From Amyelois transitella (taxonomy: Eukaryota; Arthropoda; Insecta; Lepidoptera; Pyralidae): 64,000 bases of DNA. The translations under genes and the position numbers were made by a program. Position 1 is the stretch's first letter. Every line of letters starts with the position of its first letter. Below are positions 34,521-45,554 of the stretch, one piece after another. A model generated the notes under the pieces. That model did no database searches, had not been told where the DNA came from, and was given only the letters and a program-made list of their open reading frames with translations. The stretch lies in assembly GCF_032362555.1 (NCBI RefSeq), contig NC_083532.1:261001-325000 (forward strand), in the 5' to 3' direction.

Positions 34521-37500
34521 TTACTGGAAAGGTGCGCGATCGCAGTTACACGCCGCCCCGCCTTGGCCCTGTCGACATTGCACGTCACACCAAGCTGCCC
34601 ACCCTTCCGCTGTATCCAACGTCCTGGTCAGAGCCTGTCGGGGCGAAGCGGAAACTTGGTCGCAAACTGGACATCCTATTAAGGAGATAATTATTAATTT
34701 AGTATTTATTGCATTATTAAATATTAAGACCATTGATATAAAAAATACAATAGGTGACCTTATCAGGATCTTTTCACGACAGATTTTACGACATCCATGA
34801 GAAAAAGATGGAGAGGTTTTGTTCTTTTTCCTATTGGTGTCGGGAACCACACGGCACCATTGTAATTAAGCTCAATATGTATGTTACTACTTACCAAATT
34901 TCTATTTGTTTTGAACTATATTTTTTATCAGTAAACGTTTACGACTTAGAAACAATGTACTTACCACCGAGCACATATAGGTCAGAAATGCAAAATGCAC
35001 TACAGATGGCGCTCCAGTCAATAGTTCCATTGTTTTCCGCGCCCCCCATTAAGGCAGCACAGTGGCATAAGGGGTCACCTGCAACAATATGTATACATAC
35101 ATAATAACGTCTTAATACCTTACGGGGTAAACAGGGCCAACGGTCTTGAAAAGACTGAAAGGCCACGTTCAGCTGTAGGGCTGAAAGATAGAATTGAGAC
35201 AGGTTGCTAACCCATCGCCTATAGTTATTTTATTATATTAACTTGATGAATTTACCCGACTCGCCTACTTTTGGAAAATGGACATAGATGGACCCCGGGT
35301 TCTCGTCCCATTATCATTATCTTTGTAATAGTTTAAATTGCGTTCACAACTCAGAAATCAGAAACATTTATTTTTCAGAATACATTAGATATAAGACCAC
35401 CGTCCCGGCCACGGTCTTGGCTTGGGTTAGTCAGGTTTTTACACGAAACGAAAACGCAACTATGTTGAATCATGGTTACCTACGGATTCAATTGCAAGAA
35501 TGTGCAAAACACTAATTAATGCAAGTACAGAAACGTACGCAACTTCGCGGTAGGATTTAACCATTGAGTCACGTTTTTTCGAGTTTCCCGCTTGAACCCA
35601 GGCTCTTCTATAGGCCCCGAAAATTTACATACATACATATGGTCATGTCTATATCCCTTGCGGGGTTGACAGAGCCAACAGTCTTGAAGAGACTGAATGG
35701 CCACGTTCAGCTATTTGGCTTAATTATAGAATTGAGATTCAAATAGTGACAGGTTGCTCGCCCATCGCCTAAAAGAAGAAACCCAAGTTTTTAAGCCTAT
35801 CCCTTAGTCGCCTTTTACGACATCCATGGGAAAGAGATGGAGTGGTCCTATTCTTATTCCTATTGGTGCCGGAAACCACACGGCACTTATTATATTAAGC
35901 TTTAGTTTTAATTTGAGTTAATTTTAAAGTTAATTAATGATTCATAATAAAAACGTTAAAATGTTTTAACTGGATATGATGAGTTCAAAAAGATTCTTTT
36001 AGTATCTTCAAATTGGTGCAGACCCGTTTTCAAACAGCGCCGCTGTTGATGTGCCTCGGGCCTTAAGAACGCCTCTCTTTACCATATACATTAAATTTAA
36101 AGATAAAGACACACTCACCCAATTTGTTTTGACAGAGCGTAGGGCACACTGCGTACCGCGGTTGTCCGTAAGCCGAATGGGTTTCATTGGCTGATGATAG
36201 AGCTGATTTGAGACCCACGGGCACCAGGTCCTTGCAGGTAGCTCCGCAACCCTCGCCTCCAAGACCTGGGTAGAATATACACACATATGGTCACGTCTAT
36301 ATCCCTTGTGGGGTAGAGCCAACAGTCTTGAAAAGACTGATAGGCCACGCTCTAGCTATTTGGCTTAATGATAGAATTGAGATTCGAATAGTGACAGGTT
36401 GCTAGCCCATCGCCTGAAAAAAGAATCCAAAGTTTGTAAGCGTATCCTTTAGTCGCCTTTTACGACATCCATGGGAAAGAGATGGAGTGGTCCTATTCTT
36501 TTTTGTACTGGTGCCGCGAACCACACGGCACTAGATATTATTACGGGTAGAATATTTTTATCTTTAATGTAACACTAGCTGTGACTTCGTCCGCGTGGAA
36601 TAGTTATTTTGGGCACCACTGAAGCTCTCAAGAACTGATCGTTTTAGTGGTAGAATTTATCCACTCTAAAAAAAGGTTGACGACAATGCTTTATAAATGA
36701 TAACCAGTAAATACACTTTAAAAAATTAGTGTAAAAAATTATATATAATTATTTAATTGTTTTGTTTTTTTAAAATGGGTTTTATTAATTTTGTACTCAT
36801 TAAATTGAAAAAATAAAAACATAAATCAGAAAAGCCGTCTTCTTAAAAATAAACTGTTAATTTATCTTAATAAAGGTATTTTATAGGCAAATTATAAAAT
36901 AGTTTTATGTTATTTTTTTGCATGGTTTTCCAATGGCTTAGTTATCGAAACTTTTAAATATTTAAATTAGTTTTTACTATAGAATTAGTTCATTATGTTT
37001 ATATTTAGTAAGTACATACCAATTTTGTTATATTTTTATTTTTGTTATATTTTAATTGTTTATTTAAAATTTATTGTACAAAATAAAATGTGCTATACCT
37101 ACAATTTTATCTGACATGCAACCAATGGGTCTGACAGAGTTTTAAAAATTAGAAAAATTAAGATCTAAATTTTTTTAGTTGTGTTTAAACTTATTAATTA
37201 TTTATATTGAATTTAAATCGTAGGTACCTAAGTTTATGCGATAAACTTTTTTCGGGAACTCTTTTTAATAACTTATGAGGTTGTTTAAAATTTATGTTAG
37301 TAGGTATATACAATAAAATATTTGTAAGTATTTTATATCTTCGGTATAGCTAATATTATTAAGATAAATTAACATCTAATCGAAAAATTTAATTATTTTG
37401 CAACATCACTTAGAACAAAGAAAATAATTTTATGAAAGATTCTGAATAGGTACCTAATAAAATATCAGGCGTTATTTAACTATGTAGGTAAAATTTATTA

Positions 37501-38211
37501 TACGTGTGCGTGCCTTTTATTTTTGGTGCGTTCTATTCTGCGTAGTATTCTAAGTCCACTTTTTAACCTTAATAATTTCCGTAAGTGTATTATTAATAAA
37601 TTAATTTAAAGCGAAGTGATTTAAAAATAATTAAAGAGGTTGAAAAAGCATGAATAGAATCAAAATGATTGAGCAGTCGTTGGTAGGTAAAGTGGTTTCA
37701 CTTATCGTTGTTAATCGTCAGAACCATATATAAATTGAAGTAAAAATACAATACAAATTTCTTAAAAATTACACTGTGTTTCCAAAAATAGTACTTATAT
37801 ATCTTAAATAGAGACTTACCTCCAAAATAAACAAACACATAGGCACACAAAAATTTACACAAGCTTCACAAAACCACAAACGAAAAAGAAAAAAAAAACA
37901 AACAAAAACAAAACCAGACCGGCGTGACAGAGGTCCGCACACAAATTCGTCCGCGCGGGCACTGAAGGGACCCACTGCTTCGCGCCCTTTCTAAACTGCG
38001 CCAAATATATCCTATTCAGTTCCCCGCCATTATATTTCAATTGCAGAACAACCTCCGGCGTCTCTATCTGACGTTTGTCGATATTTGAATCAGGCGATCC
38101 TATTGGATCGTCTCCGGTGATGGCCGTTTCTGATTGGTCGGCGCCGCATGACGCAACCCCTAATAGCGCCACGCCCAAGGCAAAGAAAATAAGAGTTTTC
38201 AATCCAGCCAT
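34521..38211 (-). CDS. Secreted protein with four tandem tetracysteine modules
   Basis: I do not recognise this family. Minus-strand exons: 38211-37920, 36265-36119, 35078-34965 and 34675-34521, all joined in phase 1, giving 235 residues. The N terminus is a signal peptide (MAGLKTLIFFALGVALLG, cleavage near residues 22-25). Next comes an acidic stretch, a possible convertase site DKR (46-48) and a linker. Four modules of C-x3-C-x8/9-C-x1-3-C follow: C91/95/104/108, C138/142/151/153, C172/176/186/189 and C214/218/227/229. N-glycosylation sequons are at NET and NGT. Sixteen module cysteines suggest two disulfides per module. An acceptor (TTGTTTTCAG) lies 2 nt upstream of the ATG, so a non-coding first exon is likely. 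The exon-1 donor is weak (G/GTCTGG). It is probably secreted; role unknown. It could be a small matrix, signalling or immune peptide precursor. Confidence 0.82.
34676..36118 (-). other. Introns 3 and 2 of the tetracysteine gene
   Basis: Intron 3 (34676-34964) has an A fragment at 34782-34857. Intron 2 (35079-36118) has A copies at 35092-35222 and 35627-35887, all in the same orientation as the gene. The first ends about 15 nt before the exon-3 acceptor. The segment 35395-35450 looks F-like. Confidence 0.7.
36266..37919 (-). other. Intron 1 of the tetracysteine gene
   Basis: An A repeat (36278-36531, same strand as the gene) lies about 12 nt before the exon-2 acceptor and a C fragment at 36573-36640. 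The remaining 1.2 kb is AT-rich and unassigned. Confidence 0.7.
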
Positions 38212-40780
38212 TTCTGAAAACAAAGATTTTCATCTTAGTTCGTGATTAAAAATTGTTGATGGCGAAATCTTACTACTTGATAAAGACTTTGGAGGTAAAT
38301 GAGTCTGCGCTCCAATTTATTCCGAACTGAAAACGTTTTAAGATTATTTTTTCAGTGAAGGATTTGTTATTCTGAGTTCCGTAGATGGTATTAATTCTCT
38401 GAAAATAAGATTGTTTTTTTAAATACGATCCCTATTTTTCAGATAAGTACCTATTTATTTACTACTTACATACTTGCTGCATGAAATATAATAGGTATAA
38501 GATGTACCTATTCTAGAATAAAATCACTGCTTGAATAAAGTTACTTTACTCATAAGTAGTAAGATAGGAAAAAATAAAAAAATATAAATTACGAAATTTT
38601 AGTGAATTGCTTCAGGATACTGAGAAAAAGGTGCAAAAGTTGAAATGCTGCTGTCTACCTATAGATACGTATAGGTCTGTCTGTAAAATTGGTCTTCTTC
38701 CTAGCCTTAGTCCCGGTTAGGTAATCCTCACCACTCTGGAGAAGAGCCCGGGGCATGCCTTTGACCATGGGTATATAATACTAGATTGGGTGAGTCAGGT
38801 TTCTAAACGAAGCGACTCCCATCCGAACTTCCCAACCTTTGCAGGGAAACCTAACCCGTATTGACATGGTGACATTGTTGTCTGTCAGTTCATTAAAAAC
38901 AAAAATAAATATATACGGGACAGATTACCCACTTTGAATTAGCCTCGATGTAAGTAAGAGACTTGTGTTACGAGATGCTAACTCAACGATACAATATTTT
39001 GTAATAAATGTTATAGGTATGGATAAACATCCAAGACCCAGGCCAATCAGAGGAAGTTCGTTTCTCATCATGCCCTGGCCAGGATTCAAACCTTGGACCT
39101 CCGGTATTTTAATCTCTCCTTTTCACAACGGAACCCTAAAAGTCCCTTTGACATTTCATTTTATGCAACTTCCCGCCAATATTGCAAATGACAACCTGTC
39201 AAAATACACTAAAGTTCGCGTGAAGATTGAAAAATTTATGGTCGTATGCTCTCGAATTATTGATAAGTCTACGTATCGACTTGGAGGCAGACGTACATAT
39301 GATACGTATAGTCACGTCTGTATCCCTTGCGGGGTAGACAGAGCCAACAGTGTTGAGAAGACAGATAGGCCACGTTCAGCTCTGTGGTTTGATGATAGAA
39401 TTGAGATTCAAATAGTGACAGGGCAAAAATATTTTTATTGTATGTATGTATGTTTGTAACGCGATAACTTTCGAACCGTTGGCTTGATTTTGAAGAAATT
39501 TTCATTTTTTCACGATATATTACATTTGTATAGATAAAATAATTTTATTTTAAGCCTAATAAGTATGTTGGTACTTATTTGTCAAAAATTGCCGTGTCGT
39601 TTCCGGCACCGTTAGAAAAAAGAATAGGACCACACTATCTCTTTCCCATGGATGTCGTAAAAGGCGTGTATGGTTTATAAACTTGAGATCTGGCTCTGTC
39701 TACCCTTAGAGGTAACTAAGGAACCCTAAAACATAAGTACAATTGCACACAAAAGGAATTATTTGATAAAACTTTCCAATAAAAAACTCAAGCTGTCAAA
39801 GTTAGAACAAAGCTTTTGTAAATCGAAATTATTTCATAAAAAGAATTGGATTTTTTTCATCATGTTCACAGATATGAGAATGAAAAAAAAAATTGTTGTA
39901 AAAGGCAAATAAAATTGTGATTATTCTTTTAGGCAATGGGCTAGCAACCTGTCACTATTTGAATCTCAATTCCATCATTAAGACAAACAGCTAAACGTGG
40001 CCTGTCAGTCTTAGCGAGACCTGTTTGACTCTGTCTAACCCGTAATGAAGACGTGAATATATGTAAGTATGTATGTTAACACCAAATGCGTCACGCCAAA
40101 GCTTTTCAAAGAAAGAGAGAGCCTACGCGCGGGAAAGGGACAGTAATATCCGGTATTGATCCAAGTTATTAGGTATGTTATGTTACTTATGTAAGTTTAC
40201 ATTATGTAATACCTATGTAGGTATACCTAGTTAACAGGTGAAAAGTTTAAGGTAAATAGATTTTGTTGAAACTAGAGTGTATTTTTCAAACCGACTTCAA
40301 AAAAGTCCGTGTGATACATACATACATTTAATCATGTCTATATTTCTTGCGGGGTAGACAGAGCCAACAGTCTTGAAACGACTGATAGACCACGTTCAGC
40401 TGTTTGGCTTTATGATAGAATTGAGATTCAAATAGTGACAGGTAGCTAGCCCATTGCATATAAAATAAGAATCCCAAGTTACCCCTTAGCCGCCTTTTAC
40501 CACATCCGTGGAAACGAGATGGAGTGGTCCTATTCTTTTTCTTCATTTTTGCCGGGAACCACACGACACGCCCGGCACGGCAGGGTCGTGTGATTCTCGG
40601 CACTTTTGAGCCCATCGCGTACAAGAAGAATCCCAAGCTTATTTTGACATTTCAGACCCTCCCTCGTCCCTCGGTCACATTTTACGACATCCGTTGGAAA
40701 GATGGCCTAAATTATATTTAATTTTTTATTATAAATAGAAAACTTAATTAAAATGACCTCAAATTATTACCATTTAAAAT
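38212..40780. other. Upstream of the tetracysteine gene
   Basis: 38212-38690 is unique AT-rich DNA and should include the upstream exon or promoter of the minus-strand gene. Then an F repeat (38693-38850), a truncated B SINE, and A copies at 39299-39421 (-), 39588-39715 (+), 39893-40075 (+) and 40316-40566 (-), with a degraded A-like piece at 40585-40705. Confidence 0.6.
38905..39108 (-). mobile_element. B SINE, head truncated
   Basis: The tail and body are present and the B box is degraded (GGATTCAAACC). The A box is missing, the sequence changing at about 39108. Confidence 0.75.
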
Positions 40781-40990
40781 TTAATTTACAAATTGTAGGT
40801 ACAGTCCCTGCATTGCATCAACATGCTGGAGTGTGCCCAGAAGGCTGGCAGCGTTTCCATTTTGAATGGCAATGCTGATTCTCTGAGCCAGATAATTTCC
40901 AGCCCTCCGGTCACGAGATACCTCAATCAGCTTTTTCGAAAAGTGTCGGAAAAGCTGATGGGCAGTTGGGTTCAAAGGTCTCAGAGTTTC
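40781..40990 (-). pseudogene. Remnant of a non-LTR retrotransposon ORF C-terminus
   Basis: A 64-codon minus-strand frame extends upstream to about 40990 before a stop. It contains SRDRRAGNYLAQRISIAIQ and GNAASLLGT, a motif I associate with the C-terminal end of some non-LTR reverse-transcriptase proteins. No start, no upstream RT domain and no splice signals are seen, so it looks like a 5'-truncated remnant. An exon of an unknown gene is the alternative. Confidence 0.4.
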
Positions 40991-41026
40991 TACCCCAAAG
41001 GTTCAAATATATAGGTACTTCCTACA

Positions 41027-41424
41027 CCCGCGACTTCGTCCGCGTGGAATAGTTATTTTAGGCATCATTGAAGCCCTCAAGGATTTACAATTTTCCCCGT
41101 TTTTTTTTTCACAATTTCCATTATTTCTTTACTCCTTATAGTTGCAGCGTGATGTTATATAGCCTAAAGCCGTCCTCGATAAATGGTCTATTCCTCGCAA
41201 AAAGATTTTATCAATTCGAGCAAAAAAATTACGAATTTCCATACAAACTTGCACCCCCTATTTCATCCCCTTGGGATAGAATTTCAGGATAAAAAGTAGC
41301 CTAAAGCTTTCTTCGATAAATAGGTTATTCAACGCAAAAATAATTTTTCAATTTGAACCAGTAGTTCCTGAGATTAGCGCGTTCAAACAAACAAACTCTT
41401 CAGCTTTATAATATTAGTTTAGAT
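41027..41424 (-). mobile_element. C repeat, long form (about 400 bp)
   Basis: Same termini as the 260-bp copies but with about 140 bp more inside, including a second copy of the GATAAAT..TATTCAACGCAAAAA stretch. Either this is the parent form and the others are internally deleted, or it grew by internal duplication. Confidence 0.7.
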
Positions 41425-43325
41425 TACTGATACCTACATAAACTATTATTTAAATAATATTTACAAAAAACTTACCTACGTAATATCTTCCGCACTGTGC
41501 TGATGTGAATGAGTAAGGAAATTGTTTTGGCGGGCTACCTAAATTTTTCACTTAAATGAATACAGAGTATTATAAATATACAGAGCGGATTCGCAAAACC
41601 CGTCTCCCAATCCCAACTTTAACTGATTTTTTTTAGATTAGGTTTAATTGTATTTAGTTTTAGTATATTTTAAATTAGTATGAACTTAACTTACGTATAC
41701 ATACGTTAAATCACGTCTGTATCCTTTGCGAGGTAGACAGAGCTAACAGTCTTGAAAATACTGTGGTCACGTTCAGCTGTTTCGCTAAATGATGCAATCG
41801 AGATTCAAATAGTGACAGGTTTCTAGCCCATCGCCTAAAAAAATAGAATCCCAAGTTTGTAAGCCTATCACTTAGTCGCCGTTTACGACATCCATGGGAA
41901 AGAGATGGAGTGGTCCTATTCTTTTGTATTGGTGCCGGAAACCACACGGCATCGGCATATAATTTTGAAAGTAAGTGAAGTAAGTGAAAGTTGAAAGTAA
42001 ATGAAGTAAGTGATTAATATTTGAAATGCTTTTTGTTTGTTTGTTACCTCATTACAGATTATGTACTGATTTATTCTTCTTGAAATATAACTTATACCTA
42101 TTAAAATTAAGTGTCTGGAGCAGCACATAGGGTGCCTTTCATCCAGGTAAAAGCTGAACCGTGGCCTTTCAGTCTTTCAGAGATTATTGGCTCTGTCTAC
42201 CCCGTAAATAGGGGGATGAAGACGTGATTATATGTTTGTATGTGTAAAAAAAAGAACAGGCTCTAGATTTTCCCCCTACACTATGTTTAATCTAAGCTTT
42301 TTAGCGAAGCTTTCAGCTGATAAGTTATCAGTCACAGCCACTCTTTGATAACGCTGTCATTGATACCGGCCGTGTTAATGCATTCTATCACGTCTATATC
42401 CCATGCGGGGTGGACAGAGCCAATTGTGTCGAAAGGGCTGTAAGGCCACGTTTAGCCTGAATGGTTTAATGATGGAATTGAGATTCAAATAGTGACAGGT
42501 TGCTAGCCCATCGCCTGTAAGAGGAATCCCATGCAAGTTAATAAGTATTTCCCTTTTTTGGCTTTTACAATATGCATGACATGAAAAGCAGCTGGTACAC
42601 ACTAGTTATGTTTTTGTGGGTGATAGAAATACTTATCCAATTTCTAAGTTTTATATTAAAATAATTTGTAATTATTGAGGTCTTTCATATCTTTCGACAC
42701 TGTTGGCTCTGCCGACCCCGTAAGGAGTAAAGACGTTATTATATATATGTACATATATATATATACATAGTCACGTTTATATTGTGGGGTAGACATAGCA
42801 GTCTTGAAAAAGTGAAAGGCCACGTTCAGCTGTTTGGCTTAATGATAGAATTGAGACTCAAATAGTGACAGGTTGCTAGTCCATCGCCTAAATGAAGAAT
42901 CCCAAATTTATAAGCCTATCCTTTAGTCGCCTTTTACGACATCCATGGGAACGAGATGGAGTGATCCTATTCTTTTTTATATTAGTACCGGGAATCACAC
43001 GGCACAAATATATATTTTTTATATGTTGTATGTTATTTAAATTAAGATAAGGAACCTAGTTAGTACCATAATGAGTACTTATTAATTTTGTAGTACTATG
43101 ACGTACTTACGTTCAAATCAAAGATGGCGTCGGGGGCGTGTCCACGTCACGCCCCCTCAGATCCAGGGGGTGAAACTCCCCCGAGGGTGGTCTAACACGG
43201 ACTTTCCGTTATTGTAACAAGTTAGAAAGATTTATCATTTAAGTGTAAGTACTATCTTTAACACGATGGTTCGTCCGCGTGGGAATTTTAGGAATTGTTA
43301 GGATTCAATTTTGTATTGAATGTTA

Positions 43326-43864
43326 CATACATACATACATATGGTCACGTCTATATCCCTTGCGGGGTAGACAGAGCCAACAGTCTTGAAAAGACTGATT
43401 GGCCACGTTCAGCTATTTGGCTTAATGATAGAATTGAGATTCAAATAGTGACAGGTTGCTAGCCTATCGCCTAGAAAAGGATCCCAAGTTTGTAAGCCTA
43501 TCCCTTAGTCGCCTTTTACAACATCCATGGGAAAGAGATGGAGTGGTCCTATTCTTTTTTGTATTGGTGCCGGGAACCACACGGCTTTGAATGTTTTCAG
43601 TGTGCTGTGTGGTTCCCGGCACCAATAGAAAAAATAATAGGACCATTCCATCTCTCTTCCGTGGATGCCGTTAAAGGCGACTTAGGGGTAGGCTTATAAA
43701 TTTGGGATTCTTCTTTTAGGCGAAAGGCTAGCAACCTGTCACTATTTGAATCTCAATTCTATCATTAAGCAAAATAGCTGAACGTGGCCATTCAGTCTTT
43801 TCAAGGCTGTTGGCTCTGTCTACCCCGCAAGGGATATAGACGTGACCATATGTATGTATGTATA
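43326..43864. repeat. Head-to-head pair of A repeats (540-bp inverted repeat)
   Basis: A minus-strand copy (43326-43587) and a plus-strand copy (43600-43864) meet at their GTGCCG heads with about 12 bp between. The outer ends are (CATA)n and (TATG)n. The arms are about 255 bp and closely similar, so the locus can fold into a long hairpin. Confidence 0.88.
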
Positions 43865-43985
43865 ATTTTTTATAGCAAAAAAACGTGAAAAATTCTTTTC
43901 AACTGAAAAGGTCAAATGTTAAAACACATTTTCCCTACATATTTCCAATTAATAACAACATCTAAAGCTTAAAAAAAGGGTCTCT

Positions 43986-44430
43986 TAAAGGCACCGGTTC
44001 GAACCCCACCTCGGCCATGTACCATACATGTCTATATTCCTTGCGGGGTAGTCAGAGCCAATAGTCTTGTAAAGGCTGATAGGCCAAGTTCAGCTATTTA
44101 GCTTTAAGATAGAATTGACATTCAAATAGTGACAGGTTGCTAGCCCATCGCCTAAAAAAGAATCCCATGTTTGTAAGCCTATCCCTTAGTCGCCTTTTAC
44201 GACATCCATGGGAAAGAGATGGAGTAGTCCTATTCTTTTTTGTACTGGTGCCGGGAACCACACGGCCATGTACCAATGACTATTTTCGAAGTTATGTACA
44301 TTAGTGAGGTAAAACATCGTGAGAAAACCTGCACATTCAGGCAACTGAATGTGTTACCATGATCCAATATGTGTTAGGTTCCCCTGCAAATGGTGCTGAG
44401 GTTAGACGGGAGTCCCTTCCTCTAAAAATC
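43986..44430 (+). mobile_element. H repeat: tRNA-like SINE, split by an A repeat
   Basis: Left part 43986-44024 with the B-box-like GGTTCGAACCCC, right part 44263-44430. A second, shorter copy at about 60520-60650 has the same order (GGTTCAAATCC, then ACCAATGACT and TTATGTACATTAG). The A box is not clear in either copy. Confidence 0.6.
44025..44262 (-). mobile_element. A repeat nested in an H SINE
   Basis: Flanked by CGGCCATGTACCA at 44012-44024 and 44263-44275 (up to 13 bp, partly overlapping the element's own end). It splits a second tRNA-like SINE: the B-box half GGTTCGAACCCC is to the left, and CAATGACTATTTTCG...GTGAGAAAACCTGC to the right. Confidence 0.85.
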
Positions 44431-45511
44431 TGATTTTTGAAAAAGCGGACCTAGCTTGGGTATTTTTGTTGTAGATGCATACTACATATAGATACATACT
44501 CATACATATTCACATAAAATCACGTCTATATCCCTTGCGGGGTAGACAGAGCCAACAGTCTTGAAAAGATATGAATGAAAAGAATGATAGAATTGATAAA
44601 CGTATCACGTCTTCATCCATTACAGGGTAGGTAGGAGCATACAGCCATATTAGAGAATTCTCCAATTACAAAATTTGAGCTGCTGCCAAATGTGGTGACC
44701 TGTTTTCATGTATTGACCATCCCCCTCCGGCCTATATTCACCCCCTTTCACCCCCCATCGACCTTTTAAGCCCGCATGCGCAAACTTACCCCCTGAAAAC
44801 CTATCCTGAACATCCAGTCTACCTCCAACTGGCTTGGAGTAGGGTGTAGCTTCCAAAGCAAAAATAATTTAACATTACATAACATTTTCCCATTATATAT
44901 ATGAAAAACATATATAAAATTTCCGAATACAGATATCATAGTCTCATTATATATAAATTTATTAACGACCCTCTACGTCACATACTAATCTGTTTTTCAA
45001 CAAAGAATATATCTTACAAGTAGTGTTAACATTTAATTAGTATATCAAATTAATTGTATATATATAAGTGATTTTTAATAAGGTTGGTATTAATATTGTT
45101 CGTTAGATGTAGTTTTGTTTTTTTCCATTGTCACAATTCATTCATTCATGTGTTTATTTAATCAATCATTCATTTTTGAAGCTTAAATTCATTATAGTTA
45201 CCATAAGAAAATTATATTTTATAAATATCATGCATTAAAAATTTTAATTACTTTTAAGCAAAGAAAAATTCCTTTAAAAAGAAAAACATATTTCATCAAA
45301 AAAAGACTAAATGTTTATTCGAAGGTCATTCCCAAATTAATGCTTTTTTCTTTCGAAATAGCGAATTTCCCAAAGATTAACACATTTTTTTTTCTTTTTC
45401 CAGACTAGACGTAGAGGTTAGAGAATGTCAAAATTGAATCTGGACGGATTCTTTTCTTACTGCAAGCAAATTGCAGGACAGATACAGTTGGTTAGTTCCC
45501 ATTCGCTTTGT

Positions 45512-45554
45512 CCGCCATTTTGAGACGCCATCTTGATATTCGGCCGCCATCTTG
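45512..45554 (-). promoter_or_regulatory. Three YY1/Pho-like motifs upstream of Gad1
   Basis: CCGCCATTTTG (45512), ACGCCATCTTG (45525) and CCGCCATCTTG (45544) are three near-identical 11-mers in 43 bp. Read on the minus strand they are AAnATGGCGG, the YY1/Pleiohomeotic core. They lie about 1.3 kb before the first coding exon of Gad1, in AT-rich DNA free of the common repeats, and the Gad1 ATG exon has its own 3' splice site. A promoter or Polycomb-type element is therefore plausible. Function is inferred. Confidence 0.45.
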
